Assembly: GCA_016191205.1 (NCBI GenBank) | Contig: JACPPB010000029.1 | Location: forward strand, 1 to 45,680 | Direction of reading: 5' to 3' | Source: Gammaproteobacteria bacterium | GTDB lineage: Bacteria; Pseudomonadota; Gammaproteobacteria; Pseudomonadales; Porticoccaceae | DNA length: 45,680 nt | Shown: one piece after another, positions 32,143 to 43,200 of the stretch | Layout of the letters: each line of letters opens with the position of its first letter | Numbering within the stretch: position 1 is the stretch's first letter | Notes under the pieces: model-generated | Databases searched by the model: none | Seen by the model: only the letters and a program-made list of their open reading frames with translations | Told to the model about the DNA's origin: nothing | Position numbers and translations under genes: made by a program

Positions 32143-33045
32143 TCACACTCCCGCATCAAACAGCCGCTGAATACTCGAAAAATCCAGCCCGGTATTGTCG
32201 TCACCGCCCAGATGGCTATACAGATTGTAGAGGTTGTTCGCCAGCGCGCCCATCGGCGTACTGGAGTGGCTGGCGAGCGCCGCGCCCATCGCCAGGCCCA
32301 GATCCTTCTGCATCAGCTTGACCATGAAGCCGCCCTGGTAGGCGCGGCTCGCGGGCACGTTGTCCATCACGCCGGGATAGGGATTGTATTTTTCCAGCGA
32401 CCAGTTGCAGCCGGAGCTTTTCAGCATGATGCTGGACAGCGTCTTGGGGTCGAGGCCGTTGTCGACGCCCAGTTGCAGCGCTTCGGCGGTGCCGATCATG
32501 TGGATGGCGAGCAGCATGTTGTTGCAGATCTTGGCGATCTGTCCCGCGCCGCTCTCGCCGGCGTGGAAAATATTCGCGCCCATGTGTTTCAGCACTTCGC
32601 GCGCGGCTTCGACGTCGGCGGCCGCGCCGCCGCACATGAAGGCGAGCGTCGCGGCCTGGGCGCCGGCGACGCCGCCGGAGACCGGCGCGTCCACCACGCG
32701 GATGTTGCGCTTTTTGCCCTCGCTGCCGATGCGCCGCGAGCTGGCGGCGGCGATGGTGGAGCAGTCGATCACCAGTGCAGCGGGGTTGACGAGATCGAGC
32801 AGCCCGGCACCGTCGATGTAAAGGCGCTCGGCGATGGCGCCGTCGGGCAACATCGAGATGATGAAATCGGCGCCCTCGACCGCCGCCTTCTCGGTGGCGG
32901 CGGCGACGCAGCCATCCTTCACCGCCTGTTGCACCGAGGCCGGCACCAGATCAAAGGCGCGCACCTGGAACCCGGCCTTGACCAGGTTGGCGGCCATCGG
33001 CCCGCCCATGTTGCCCAACCCGAAGAACGCGACTGTCTTGGCCAT
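32143..33045 (-). CDS. mmsB: 3-hydroxyisobutyrate dehydrogenase
   Basis: This enzyme oxidises 3-hydroxyisobutyrate to methylmalonate semialdehyde with NAD in valine catabolism. It has 300 residues with the N-terminal Rossmann motif FFGLGNMGGPMAANLVKAG, the substrate loop DAPVSGGVAGAQAATL and the catalytic-lysine region GQIAKICNNM. ATG 33045 follows AGGGGA. It is the last gene of the five-gene valine operon, and its product is the substrate of MmsA at the operon's start. Confidence 0.95.
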   Translation of the reverse strand: MAKTVAFFGLGNMGGPMAANLVKAGFQVRAFDLVPASVQQAVKDGCVAAATEKAAVEGADFIISMLPDGAIAERLYIDGAGLLDLVNPAALVIDCSTIAAASSRRIGSEGKKRNIRVVDAPVSGGVAGAQAATLAFMCGGAAADVEAAREVLKHMGANIFHAGESGAGQIAKICNNMLLAIHMIGTAEALQLGVDNGLDPKTLSSIMLKSSGCNWSLEKYNPYPGVMDNVPASRAYQGGFMVKLMQKDLGLAMGAALASHSSTPMGALANNLYNLYSHLGGDDNTGLDFSSIQRLFDAGV

Positions 33046-33104
33046 TTTGATCCCCTGTGATGATGAATTATTGAATGGCGGACCCGAGGCGATACATGAA
33101 GTCG

Positions 33105-34241
33105 CTACAAGTCGGCCAATGGATGGGGCGCGTCGCCCCAGAGTGGCGTCAGGTACTGCTGTTGTATCGCCGGCGTGAGCTCGGCGAGCGTCGCCGGCAC
33201 GAAGCGCGGGGCGTTGTCCTTGTCGATGATCTGGGCGCGCACGCCTTCGCGGAACACGCCGTATCGGGAGCAGTTCAGCGCCGCCACCAGTTCGAGCCGG
33301 AAGGCGTCGGCGAGCGCCAGGTCACGCCCGCGCCGGTTCAGTTCCCAGGCGAGAAAGATCGACACCGGGCAGCCGCGCCGGTGGGTGGCGACCGCGCGCT
33401 GGAGCCACTTGTCGTCGTCGGCGCAGGCGAGGATGGCGGCGGATGCATCCGCCAGCGTTGCGCTTTCCGTCACCGTGGCGATCCAGTCGGCGTGGATCTC
33501 CAGCTGCGGCACGGGGAGCTGATCGTGAAATTCGCGCAGGAGCCAGCGCAAGGCCCCGGCGATCTGCGCGTGCCGTTCACTCGGGTCCGCCGACCATTCG
33601 AGCGTCGCCAGGCGCTTCAGCAGCGCGGCTTTCCCTGCGTGGGGCGCGAAGGTGTCGGCGAGCCCGACGTAGAGCGCGTCAGTCGCGTTCAACTGGGCGC
33701 CGGTGAGGCCGAGAAACAGTCCGGTGTTGTCCCGCGTGCGGTTCAGAAACCAGGTACCGCCGACATCGGGGAACAGGCCGATGCTGATCTCGGGCATCGC
33801 GAGGCGGCTGTGCTCGGTGACGACGCGGAAATCGCCGCCCTGGTAGACGCCCATGCCGCCGCCCATCACGAAGCCGTTGCCCCAGGTGATGATCGGGATG
33901 CGCGAGTTGTGCAGGCGATAGTCGAGGCGGTATTCGCGGGAGAAGAAATCCCGCGCGTAGGGATTTTCGTCCTCGCCGTGTTCGACCATCGACTCGTACA
34001 GCATGCGGATGTCGCCGCCGGCGGAAAACGCGCGATCGCCGACGCTGTCGATCAGGATCGCGACGATGTCGGCGTCCGCTTCCCACTGATCGAGTCGCGT
34101 GCTCAGCAGATCGACCATTTCCAGGCTGAGCGCGTTGAGGGCTTTCTCGGCGTTCAGCGTCGCGATGGCGATTTTTTTGCCGCCGGTGCCGGCGCGCTCG
34201 GAAAAAATGACGGAGGGTTCAGTCGCAACAGGTTCAGTCAC
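33105..34241 (-). CDS. 3-hydroxyisobutyryl-CoA hydrolase (crotonase superfamily)
   Basis: This enzyme removes CoA from 3-hydroxyisobutyryl-CoA, the step that frees the substrate for MmsB. The 378-residue length and the segments NALSLEMVDLL, AFSAGGDIRMLYE, WGNGFVMGGGMGVYQGGDFR and MPEISIGLFPDVGGTWFLNR distinguish it from ordinary enoyl-CoA hydratases of about 260 residues. The start is GTG 34241 after GGGAGA; it lies 19 bases from the preceding gene. The operon context supports the hydrolase role. Confidence 0.92.
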   Translation of the reverse strand: MTEPVATEPSVIFSERAGTGGKKIAIATLNAEKALNALSLEMVDLLSTRLDQWEADADIVAILIDSVGDRAFSAGGDIRMLYESMVEHGEDENPYARDFFSREYRLDYRLHNSRIPIITWGNGFVMGGGMGVYQGGDFRVVTEHSRLAMPEISIGLFPDVGGTWFLNRTRDNTGLFLGLTGAQLNATDALYVGLADTFAPHAGKAALLKRLATLEWSADPSERHAQIAGALRWLLREFHDQLPVPQLEIHADWIATVTESATLADASAAILACADDDKWLQRAVATHRRGCPVSIFLAWELNRRGRDLALADAFRLELVAALNCSRYGVFREGVRAQIIDKDNAPRFVPATLAELTPAIQQQYLTPLWGDAPHPLADL

Positions 34242-34260
34242 GCAAAATCTCCCGTACCGC

Positions 34261-35037
34261 TCAGCGGTTTTTCCATTCGGGCTTGCGCTTCTCGACGAAT
34301 GCGGCGACACCTTCTTTCTGATCCGCCATGCCCCAAAGGTCCATGAAGCGGTCGCGCTCGAACTGGAAGCCGCTGTCGAGGGAGCGGTGACGCGCGGACA
34401 TGATCAGTTCCTTGCACACGCGCACCGAGCTCGGACTCTGGTTGGCGACTTTCGCGGTCAGCTCCAGGGCTTTCTCCAGCGCCTTGCCGGTGGGCACCAC
34501 TTCCTGCACCAAACCGATCTCCAGCGCCTTGTCGGCCTTCACCCGCTCGCCGAGCAGGATCATGCGCTTGGCCCAGCCCTCGCCGATCAACCACGACAGA
34601 TGCTGGGTGCCGAGACCGCCGGGCAGCAGACCCACGGTGCATTCCGGCAGCGCCATCTGCGCCTGTTCCTCGGCGACGCGGATGTCGCAGGCGAGCGCGC
34701 ACTCGAGCCCGCCGCCCATGGCAAAGCCGGTGATGGCGGCGACCGACACGCCCTGGTAGTTGGCGAGCGCGGTGAAGGCGACGCCAAACGCCTTGATGAA
34801 ATCGTAGGCGGCGCCGGTGTCGTCGTGGTGAAAGCGGGTCAGATCGGCACCGGCGCTGAAGAATTTCTCGCTCTCGCTGGCGAGCACCAGCGCGTAATTC
34901 TCGCGGTCGGCGTTCAGTTCGGCGATGACCTGTTGCAGATAGCCCAGGCTCTCCGGCGTCCAGGTGTTGGCCGGCGGGTTGTTCATGGTGAGGATGGCGG
35001 TGTGCCCGCGTTTTTCCACTTTCAATTGACTGCTCAT
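34261..35037 (-). CDS. enoyl-CoA hydratase (methacrylyl-CoA hydratase candidate)
   Basis: A 258-residue crotonase-family hydratase. The oxyanion-hole segments SAGADLTRFHHDD and GFAMGGGLECALACDIR are present, and ALPECTVGLLPGGLGTQ carries a glutamate of the active site. Its place between the acyl-CoA dehydrogenase and the 3-hydroxyisobutyryl-CoA hydrolase suggests that it hydrates methacrylyl-CoA. ATG 35037 overlaps the stop of the dehydrogenase (ATGA), indicating coupled translation. Confidence 0.92.
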   Translation of the reverse strand: MSSQLKVEKRGHTAILTMNNPPANTWTPESLGYLQQVIAELNADRENYALVLASESEKFFSAGADLTRFHHDDTGAAYDFIKAFGVAFTALANYQGVSVAAITGFAMGGGLECALACDIRVAEEQAQMALPECTVGLLPGGLGTQHLSWLIGEGWAKRMILLGERVKADKALEIGLVQEVVPTGKALEKALELTAKVANQSPSSVRVCKELIMSARHRSLDSGFQFERDRFMDLWGMADQKEGVAAFVEKRKPEWKNR

Positions 35038-36200
35038 CGAATGGTCTCCGTTGCCCCTGCTTCAAGAATGCGGCGCGCGATGATCACGCGCATGATTTCG
35101 TTGGTGCCTTCCAGAATCTGATGGACTCGCGCGTCGCGGAAAAACCGCTCGATGGGATATTCGCGCAGATAACCGTAACCGCCGTGCAGTTGCAGCGCCT
35201 CGTTGCACACGCGAAAGCCGATATCGGTGGCAAAGCGCTTGGCCATCGCGCAATAGGTGGTCTTGTCCGGATCGTCGCGGTCGAGCTTGCTGGCCGCCAA
35301 CCGCACCATCTGCCGCGCCGCCACCAGTTCGGTGGCCATGTCGGCGAGCTTGAACTGCAATGCCTGAAACGCGGCGATGGGCTTGCCGAACTGGCGCCGC
35401 TCCTGCACATAGACCTGGGCGATATCGAGGGTGGCCTGCGCCGCGCCCACCGAGCAGGAGGCGATATTGATGCGGCCGCCGTCGAGGCCTTTCATCGCGA
35501 TCTTGAAACCCTCGCCCTCGTTGCCGAGGCGGTAGGCGGCGGGCACGCGCACCGCGTCGAAGGCGATCGCCCGGGTCGGCTGGCTGTTCCAGCCCAGCTT
35601 GGTTTCGTTCTTGCCGTAGTCGATGCCGGGCGCATCCGCCGGCACCGCGAAGGCGGTGATGCCGCCAGCGCCCGAGTCCGGCGCGCCGGTGCGCGTCATC
35701 AGCACCAGCACGTCGGTGCTGCCGGCACCGCTGATGAAGGTCTTGCCGCCGCTGATGAGGTAATCGTCGCCGTCGCGCACCGCGCGGGTGGTGATGGACG
35801 CCGCATCGCTGCCGGCGTTGGGTTCGGTGAGGCAGTAGGAAGCGAGTTTTTCACCGGTCACCAGCGACTGGCAGAACTCGTCCAGCACCCGTTGCGTGCC
35901 CCAGGTGCAGGCCATCCACGCCGCCATGTTGTGAATCGAGATAAAGGCGGCGGTCGAGGTGCAGCCGGCGGCGAGTTCTTCCAGGATGATGGTCGCGTCG
36001 AGCCGGGTCATGCCCATGCCGCCGACCGCCTCGGGACAGTACATGCCGCAGAAGCCGAGCGCGCCGGCGGCGGCGATGGTGTCGCGGGGAAAGATCTTGC
36101 TTTCGTCCCATGCGGCGGCGTGGGGCGTCATCTCGCCGCGCGCAAAGGCCCGCGCGGCGTCGCGAAAGGCGCGTTGCTCCTCGCTCAGTTCGAAATCCAT
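35034..36200 (-). CDS. acyl-CoA dehydrogenase (isobutyryl-CoA dehydrogenase candidate)
   Basis: An FAD-dependent dehydrogenase of 388 residues. FAD/substrate-binding segments YCLTEPNAGSDAASITTRA and GGKTFISGAGSTDVLVLM are present, and the catalytic base is Glu364 in ILEGTNEIMR near the C-terminus. The HNMAAWMACTWGTQ segment and overall pattern resemble the isobutyryl-CoA (ACAD8-like) group, and the operon context supports this. It lies 18 bases after mmsA and overlaps the hydratase gene by four bases. Confidence 0.92.
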   Translation of the reverse strand: MDFELSEEQRAFRDAARAFARGEMTPHAAAWDESKIFPRDTIAAAGALGFCGMYCPEAVGGMGMTRLDATIILEELAAGCTSTAAFISIHNMAAWMACTWGTQRVLDEFCQSLVTGEKLASYCLTEPNAGSDAASITTRAVRDGDDYLISGGKTFISGAGSTDVLVLMTRTGAPDSGAGGITAFAVPADAPGIDYGKNETKLGWNSQPTRAIAFDAVRVPAAYRLGNEGEGFKIAMKGLDGGRINIASCSVGAAQATLDIAQVYVQERRQFGKPIAAFQALQFKLADMATELVAARQMVRLAASKLDRDDPDKTTYCAMAKRFATDIGFRVCNEALQLHGGYGYLREYPIERFFRDARVHQILEGTNEIMRVIIARRILEAGATETIR

Positions 36201-36218
36201 CGCGCTGACCTGCTGCCG

Positions 36219-37724
36219 TTACTTCAGGTTGATGGACATGTTGGGGCCGCCGGCGCCCGGGATGGTGTCGTCGAACCAGCGCGCGGTGATGGTCTTGGTT
36301 TCGGTGTAGAAACGCACCGCCTGCTTGCCGTAGGCGTGCAGGTCGCCGTGGAAGGAGCCGCGCCAGCCGGTGAACGAGAAGAACGGCAGCGGCACCGGGA
36401 TAGGCACATTGATGCCCACCTGACCGACCTGGATCTCGTGCTGGTATTTGCGCGCGGCGGCGCCGGAGGCGGTGAAGATCGAGGTGCCGTTGCCGCGGAA
36501 ATCCCGGTTGATGAGCGCGATGGCTTCATCCAGCGTCGCCACCTTGAGGATGCACAGCACCGGCCCGAACACCTCTTCGCAATAGAACGGCATATCCGGG
36601 TGCAGGTCGGTGAAGATGGTGGGGCCGATCCAGTTGCCGTTGGGATAGCCCGCGACGGTGCAGTCGGAGCCGTCGAGCAGGCAGGTGGCGCCGTCCTTTT
36701 TCGCCTGCGCGATCATGCCGACCACGCGCGCCTTGGCGGCAGGATTGGTCAGCGGGCCGTAGGCGGCGCTCTTGTCGGTCCAGGCACCGGGCTGAATCCT
36801 GCGCGCGGCGATCACCAGGTCGTCGATCCAGTTGGCGGCATCGCCCACCATCACCACGTTGGGGATCGCCATGCAGCGCTGGCCGGCGGCGCCGAACGCG
36901 GAGCCGATGATGTTGTTCACGACCTGGACGCGGTTGGCGTCCGGCATCACCACCATGTGGTTGTTGGCGCCGGTCATGCACTGCATGCGCTTGAGGTTTT
37001 CGGTGCCCTTGCGGTAGATGTGTTTGCCCACGGGCACCGAACCCACGAAGGAGCCGGCGCGGATGTCCGGGTGTTCGAGCAGATAGTCCACCTGACTGGC
37101 GCCGCCGTGCACCACTTGCAGCACGCCGGGCGGCGCGCCGGCTTCGACGAAGAGTTCGGCGAGGCGGGTCGGCGTCAGCGGGTCGCGCTCGGATGGTTTG
37201 AGAACGAAGGTGTTGCCGCAGGCGATCGCCATGGGGAACATCCACAGCGGGATCATCGCCGGAAAGTTGAACGGCGTGATGCCCATGCACACGCCGAGCG
37301 GCTGGATGATGGAATAGGTGTCGATGCCGCCGGCGACGTTTTCGACCGTCTCGCCCATCATCAGGGTAGCGATGTTGGCGGCGTGCTCGACCACCTCGAT
37401 ACCGCGCCAGACATCGCCCTTGGCGTCTTCAAAGGTCTTGCCGAGTTCCTGGCTGATGATCTCGGCCAGTTCGTCGTGATGTTCCTTGAGCAAATGCTGG
37501 TAGCGCAGCATCAGGCGCGCGCGCTGCGGCACCGGCACTTCCTTCCAGGTCTCGAACGCGGTTGCGGCGGCGGCCACGGCACGCGCCATCTCGTCCGGCG
37601 TGGCGTGGGGGACTTCGCTCAACACTTCCTGGGTGGCGGGGTTGATGACCGGCGTGAACTGGGTGCTCGCGCTCTGGACCCATTCGCCGCCGATGAACAG
37701 GGGAACGCGTCGGGGAAAAGCCAT
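36219..37724 (-). CDS. mmsA: methylmalonate-semialdehyde dehydrogenase (CoA-acylating)
   Basis: This enzyme converts methylmalonate semialdehyde to propionyl-CoA with NAD and CoA, the end of the valine branch. It has 501 residues. The catalytic cysteine is Cys284 in [15 protein letters not shown], and [16 protein letters not shown] and the C-terminal [20 protein letters not shown] are characteristic of MmsA. ATG 37724 has GAGG six bases upstream. It is the first gene of the operon mmsA-acd-ech-hydrolase-mmsB. I saw no regulator gene beside it. Confidence 0.96.
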   Translation of the reverse strand: MAFPRRVPLFIGGEWVQSASTQFTPVINPATQEVLSEVPHATPDEMARAVAAAATAFETWKEVPVPQRARLMLRYQHLLKEHHDELAEIISQELGKTFEDAKGDVWRGIEVVEHAANIATLMMGETVENVAGGIDTYSIIQPLGVCMGITPFNFPAMIPLWMFPMAIACGNTFVLKPSERDPLTPTRLAELFVEAGAPPGVLQVVHGGASQVDYLLEHPDIRAGSFVGSVPVGKHIYRKGTENLKRMQCMTGANNHMVVMPDANRVQVVNNIIGSAFGAAGQRCMAIPNVVMVGDAANWIDDLVIAARRIQPGAWTDKSAAYGPLTNPAAKARVVGMIAQAKKDGATCLLDGSDCTVAGYPNGNWIGPTIFTDLHPDMPFYCEEVFGPVLCILKVATLDEAIALINRDFRGNGTSIFTASGAAARKYQHEIQVGQVGINVPIPVPLPFFSFTGWRGSFHGDLHAYGKQAVRFYTETKTITARWFDDTIPGAGGPNMSINLK

Positions 37725-37945
37725 GGCTGACCTCATCGGGTGGTGGGCGTCGTGGCGGCTGGCAGCACCGGTTCCGGTGCCCCGGATGGGCGTTGATCAG
37801 CCGCGCTTGCCGCAACGGGCGGGTGGTCGCCGATTGTACAGAATGCCGGCGCCCGCTCAAACGCGCGCCGGCGCCGGCCACGGAGCGGCGCGGACCCGCT
37901 GGTATACTGACGGCCCCACAATCCGGCAACCGGCAGATCCCGAGC

Positions 37946-39253
37946 GTGAACGACTACGTGAAGTTTTTTCGCGACACCGCGCCCTACAGCAACATGCACC
38001 GGGGCAAGACCTTCGTGATCGTGCTGCGCGGCGCCGCCATCCAGCACGCGAACTTTCCGCACCTGGTCGGCGATATCGCGCTGCTCGCGGCCCAAGGTAT
38101 CCGGGTGGTGCTGGTGCACGGCGCCAGGCCCCAGGTGGATCGCCAGATCGAATTGCGCCATCTCGACTGCTGTTTCGAGGGCGAGGTGCGGATCACCGAC
38201 GCCGAGGTCATGGCGTGCGTGCAGGAAGCCGTGGGCAGCATCCGCATCAGCATCGAGGCGGCGTTGTCCATGGGCGCGGTGAACTCCCCCATGCAGGGCG
38301 CGCGAGTGCGGGTGGTGGGTGGCAACCTGATCACCGCCAAGCCGCTCGGCATCCGCAACGGCGTGGATTTTCACCACACCGGCGAAGTGCGGCGCATCGA
38401 CCGCGTGGGTATCCGCAGCCATCTCGACAACGGCGCCATCGTGCTGCTGTCGCCGGTCGGCTATTCACCCACCGGCGAAGTGTTCAACCTCACCTGCGAG
38501 GATGTCGCCATTCAGACCGCGATCAGCCTGCAAGCCGACAAACTCATCTTCATCGGTGCCGAAAGCGGCGTCTACGACACCGATGGCAGTCTGCAGAAAG
38601 TCATCGCGCTCCCCGACGCCGTCGCCTGGATCGAACGCCTGCGCGAGCAGCCGGTACTGGCGGCATCCCTGCGCGCGGGCTATCAGGCCTGTCTCAACGG
38701 CGTGCAGCGCAGCCACCTCATCGGCTTTGCCGAGGACGGCGCGTTGCTCCGCGAGCTGTTCACCCGCGACGGCGCCGGCACCCTGATTCTCAAGGACGGC
38801 AGCGAGGTGATCCGCCAGGCCACCATCGACGACATCGGCGGCATTCTGGAGCTGATTGCGCCCCTCGAAGAACAGGGTGTGCTGGTGAAGCGCTCCCGCG
38901 AACTGCTCGAAACCGAGATTTCGCGGTTTCACGTCGTCGTGCATCCCGAGGGCACCATCATCGGCTGTGCCGCGCTCTACCCCTTCGCGGACAAGGCGGC
39001 GGGGGAGCTCGCCTGCGTTGCCACCCATCCCGACTTCCGCAATCAGGGATTGGGCGGCCGGCTGCTGGCACAACTCGAAACCAAAGCCCGCGCCGAGCAC
39101 GGCCTCAAGCACCTGTTCGTGTTGACCACCCAGGCGGAACACTGGTTTCGGGAAAAAGGCTTCACGCCCATCGGCATCGAAGATCTGCCGGCGGCCAAGG
39201 CCGAGCTGTACAACTATCAGCGGCGTTCAAAGATTTTTCAGAAAACCCTTTAG
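37946..39253 (+). CDS. argA: amino-acid N-acetyltransferase (N-acetylglutamate synthase)
   Basis: ArgA makes N-acetylglutamate, the first step of arginine synthesis. The 435-residue product has an N-terminal amino-acid-kinase domain (about residues 20-280; KTFVIVLRGAAIQ, VLVHGARPQVD, IFIGAESGVYDTDG). Its C-terminal GNAT domain (about 290-430) has the acetyl-CoA loop ATHPDFRNQGLGGRLL. The start is GTG 37946, giving VNDYVKFFRDTAPY as in gammaproteobacterial ArgA. TATACT at 37903-37908 could be a -10 box, without a good -35. It is divergent from mmsA (221 bases) and convergent with the response-regulator gene. Confidence 0.95.
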   Translation: MNDYVKFFRDTAPYSNMHRGKTFVIVLRGAAIQHANFPHLVGDIALLAAQGIRVVLVHGARPQVDRQIELRHLDCCFEGEVRITDAEVMACVQEAVGSIRISIEAALSMGAVNSPMQGARVRVVGGNLITAKPLGIRNGVDFHHTGEVRRIDRVGIRSHLDNGAIVLLSPVGYSPTGEVFNLTCEDVAIQTAISLQADKLIFIGAESGVYDTDGSLQKVIALPDAVAWIERLREQPVLAASLRAGYQACLNGVQRSHLIGFAEDGALLRELFTRDGAGTLILKDGSEVIRQATIDDIGGILELIAPLEEQGVLVKRSRELLETEISRFHVVVHPEGTIIGCAALYPFADKAAGELACVATHPDFRNQGLGGRLLAQLETKARAEHGLKHLFVLTTQAEHWFREKGFTPIGIEDLPAAKAELYNYQRRSKIFQKTL

Positions 39254-39331
39254 TTCGCGCCGGACTCGCGCCGCGCGGATTGGGTGATCGAATCGCTCGC
39301 GGGTCCGGGCGCGCCCTCGCCGACCAACCTA

Positions 39332-40237
39332 TCATTGCCGCGCGCCGCCGAGCACCGCCAGTGCGCGTGCCGCGGCGGCCGTGCGGGTTTCCACCCCGAG
39401 TTTGGTAAACACGTGCTCGAGATGCTTGGTGACGGTGCGCGGACTCATGGCGAGAATCGTGCCGATATCGCGGTTGGTCTTGCCGGCCATGACCCAGCGC
39501 AGTACGTCCGCCTCGCGTGGCGTCAGCCGGAACGCGCCCGCCAGCCGCTCCGCCGCCGGTGCGCCAGTGCCTTCGAGCAACAGCAGTGACTCGTCCGCAT
39601 CCACGCGATCGCAATAGGTAACCCTGAAATCCTGGCCGTTGTGCGTGAACGCCAGCGAACGCCCCATTTCCTCATCGGTCTCGCGACAGCGCGTGAGCCA
39701 TCGGGATACTGCCGGCGGTAGACACCAGTCTGGCCCGGGCAACAACGCCCGCGCGCGCTCGCTGAGCCAGGTGACGTTGCCGCTGCCGTCAACGGTCAGA
39801 CTCGGGCGGGGCAGAGCCTCCACGGCACTGGTGGCCCGCCGCAGATTCCGAGACCGCGCGATATGGGCATCGATTCGCGCAATGACCTCCTCTTCGCGGA
39901 CCGGCTTGGTGACGTAATCGACCGCCCCTTCGCCGAATCCGCGCACGACATCCTCGGTGGCGGTAAGCGCCGTCATGAAGATTACGGGGATGGCACGGGT
40001 TTCCGGCTGTGCTTTCAATCGCTGGCAGGTTTCGAAGCCGCTGAGTCCCGGCATGACCGCGTCCAGCAGGATGACGTCGGGCCGCACCAGTTCGAGTTGG
40101 CGCAGGGCGGTCAAACCGCTCAGTGCCACCAGTACCTCGTAGCCGGCGCTGTCGAGGGCATCCGACAGGAAGGCGAGATTGGCAGGCGCATCGTCGACGA
40201 TCATCACAATGTCGTGGCGGTCAGCACTCGTCGTCAT
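39332..40237 (-). CDS. LuxR-type response regulator with central PAS-like region
   Basis: A 301-residue transcription regulator. The receiver domain (about 10-125) has the acidic pair in VMIVDDAPAN, the phospho-acceptor Asp59 in DVILLDAVMPG and the conserved Lys in VDYVTKPVREEE. The middle (about 140-230) looks PAS-like (LTVDGSGNVTWLSERARALL). The C-terminus has a LuxR helix-turn-helix (LTPREADVLRWVMAGKTNRD, HLEHVFTKLGVETR). The start ATG 40237 has GGAGAGGG upstream and overlaps the sensor-kinase 3' end by 17 bases, so it is the likely partner of that kinase. The target may be the nearby urt genes, an inference from position. Confidence 0.92.
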   Translation of the reverse strand: MTTSADRHDIVMIVDDAPANLAFLSDALDSAGYEVLVALSGLTALRQLELVRPDVILLDAVMPGLSGFETCQRLKAQPETRAIPVIFMTALTATEDVVRGFGEGAVDYVTKPVREEEVIARIDAHIARSRNLRRATSAVEALPRPSLTVDGSGNVTWLSERARALLPGPDWCLPPAVSRWLTRCRETDEEMGRSLAFTHNGQDFRVTYCDRVDADESLLLLEGTGAPAAERLAGAFRLTPREADVLRWVMAGKTNRDIGTILAMSPRTVTKHLEHVFTKLGVETRTAAAARALAVLGGARQ

Positions 40238-43200
40238 GGCTTGCGCCCTCTCCCACAAAGCAAATGATTTCGGACAGCTGGAATTCCCTTGCCAACCGGC
40301 GCAGCTCGGTCACATAGGGCTGATATTGCGCGCTGAGTGTCGCCATTTCGTCGATGCAGCCGTGGACGGTTTTCATCCGGCCGACGCGCGCCGCCTGCAC
40401 CAGACGAATGCACAGATCACGGGGTGGAATCGGCATGCGAAGCCGTCCTCCCGCCATCAGGGGCGCCCGGATCCAGTCGAGGGCGAGATGGTTCTGCAGC
40501 AGGGGAGCCAGACCAGGCAACTTGACGGGTTTGGCCAGAAACGCGTTGCAACCGGCATCCAGAGCGGCGCAGCGCGCTTCGTCCGATGTGTCGGAGGACA
40601 CCATGATGATCGGCCGGTGCCACTGTGCCGCGCGCAGCCTCTGGCTCACCTGCAAGCCGCTGAGATCGTGCATCACCAGATCCAGCAACAACACATCGGG
40701 ATCCATTTGCTCGACCAGGCGCAGCGTCTCGCTGCCCGACCCGGCCTCGCCGATCATGAATCCTAGCGGTGCGAGAAGGTCCACGAGCACCGCCCTGTGG
40801 GCGGCTTCGTCGTCCGCGATCAATACGGCGCGGCGTGGACCGCGATAGCCGATGACGTCCTCGGCGGAAATTTCCTGACGGGCGTTATGCGGCTTGCGTA
40901 CTCCAGGCAGCAATACCCGCAATTGGAACTCGCTGCCGACGCCGAGCTCGCTCCGCACCGTCAGTTCGCCGCCCATGAGGTCGGCGAGCAGGCGCGCGAT
41001 GGTCAGACCGAGTCCGGTCCCGGCCGCGCTCAGGTTGGAACGCTGAAAAGGCTCGAAGATGCGCGTCAGTTCGGAGCTGCCTATCCCGGGACCGGTGTCG
41101 CGCACCAGAAACCGTGTTATCTCGCCGGTACAGTCGACACTCAACACCACCTCGCCACGCTGAGTGAATTTGACTGCGTTGCCCACCAGATTGATCAGCA
41201 CCTGTGAGAGGCGCTTGCCGTCGGTACGGACGTATTCCGGCAAATCGCCTTTGACCTGAAAGCTGAATTCGATGCCTTTGTCGTTCGCCTGGGGCCGGAA
41301 CATGTCCACCACCTGAAGCAACAAGGCCGGCAGGTCGGTCTCGCGGGGATGCAACTGAAACTTTCCGGCTTCGATCCTCGCGATATCGAGAATGTCGTCG
41401 GCGAGGGTGAGCAGGTGTTCGCCACTCTTGCGAATCACCTCGATCTGCCCGTGCAGCCGCGGCAAATTGCGGGTTTCCCGCTCGGTGCGCTTGGCATAAC
41501 CGATGATGCTGTTGAGCGGTGAACGGAGTTCATGACTCATGTCGGTCAGAAAGCGGCTTTTGGCGAGACTCGCCGATTCAGCGGCTTCCTTTGCGAGCTG
41601 CAGGGCCTGATCGGTCTTGCCGTGCTCGGCGATCTCCTGGAGCAACAGTGCGGTCTGCCGCCCGGATTCCTCCTGGGCGACCCTGCGGGTTTCGCGCGTA
41701 AGGACGCTCCACCAGGCGATGATCCCGACAGCGACGAGAGAAACCGCCCAAGCCTTGAACAGGGACATGCCCAGCAGCACGGCCTGTGTCGACCCGCCGG
41801 TCGGGACTCCGGCGTTGTGGAGCTGAAGATAAACACTGCCCGGCAACACCGTGATGGCCGCGGCCAGCAGGAAGAATGTGGTACAGAAATCGCGGGCTCG
41901 CCGCACGACCTGCGGCGAAAGCCAGGTCCACCTGGGTGTGGCCGCGGCACCGGCGGGGGCCTTCTTGCACAGATCGTCACAGCGCGCATCCAGGGAACAG
42001 CAGAGCGAGCAGATAAACCCGGCGTAGGCAGGGCAGTGCGCCATGTCCTCGCGCTCGAACCGGTTGGCGCAGATACAGCAGTCCAGCGGCGCCTCCGCCA
42101 ACACCAGCGCCTCATCGAGTGGTCGCGCCAGGTAAAAGCGACCCCGCGTCGCCCATGCAAGCAAAGGCGCCAGCAACAGCGCGGCGAACAGCGCGATGAA
42201 CGACGCGAACGCCGCCGGCCAGGGCCCGAACACGCCGCTGAACGCCGCGATCGAGACCACGGATGCAATCAGAGTCGCCCCGACGCCCACCGGATTGATG
42301 TTGGGCAGATAGGCGCGCCTGAACTCGATGTGCGATGGACTCAGGCCGAGTGGTTTGTTGATGACGAGATCGGCAACCAGGGCGCCGATCCAGGCGATGG
42401 CAATACAGGAGTAAACGCTCAGCACCTGCTCCAGCGCCTGAAACAGACCCACTTCCATCAACAGGAGGGCGATGGCGACATTGAAAACCAACCAGACCAC
42501 GCGACCTGGATGACTGTGCGTCAGGCGCGAAAAGAAATTGCTCCACGCCAGCGAGCCCGCATAGGCATTGGTGACATTGATCTTGATCTGCGACAACACC
42601 ACGAATGCCGTGGCCGCCGCCAGCGCCAGTGCCTGGCTGCTGAATACATAGCTGAAGCCGATGACATACATGAGCGTCGGTTCGGAAGCACGGTGGGGCG
42701 GAAACTCGTGCTGAATGACAACGAAAGCGAGAAAGGCGCCAGCGAGTTGCTTGAGTACGCCGAGCACTATCCAGCCGGGTCCGGCCAGGACCAGTGCGGT
42801 CCACCAACGACGGGAAGACGCCGGCGTGCGTTCGGGCAAAAACCGCAGAAAGTCCACCTGCTCGCCAATCTGCGCGATCAATGAAAAGCACACCGTTGTG
42901 GCGGCACCAAACAGCAGCGGATCAAAAGTGGTGCCGGCTTTCGAATAGCCGCCGAACGTGGTCCACTCGGCATAAAGCGCCGGCTCCTTCAAGAGCACGA
43001 AAATAAAGGGCAACACCGCCAGCACCATCCAGGGTACAGAGGTCCACATCTGCAATTTGCTGATCCGGGTGATGCCGTGGAGTACCAGCGGAATCACCAC
43101 CACGGAGCTGACCAGATAGCCAAGCGCCAGCGGCAAGCCGATATAGAGTTCGAACATCAGCGCCATGATGGCGGCTTCTATGGCGAAAAAAATAAAAGTG

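Noticed and set aside
35121-37730. Very long open frame on the plus strand opposite the acyl-CoA dehydrogenase and mmsA
   Set aside because: It has no recognisable family pattern, is rich in His, Arg and Gly, and lies antisense to two certain genes. Such frames arise from third-position GC bias.
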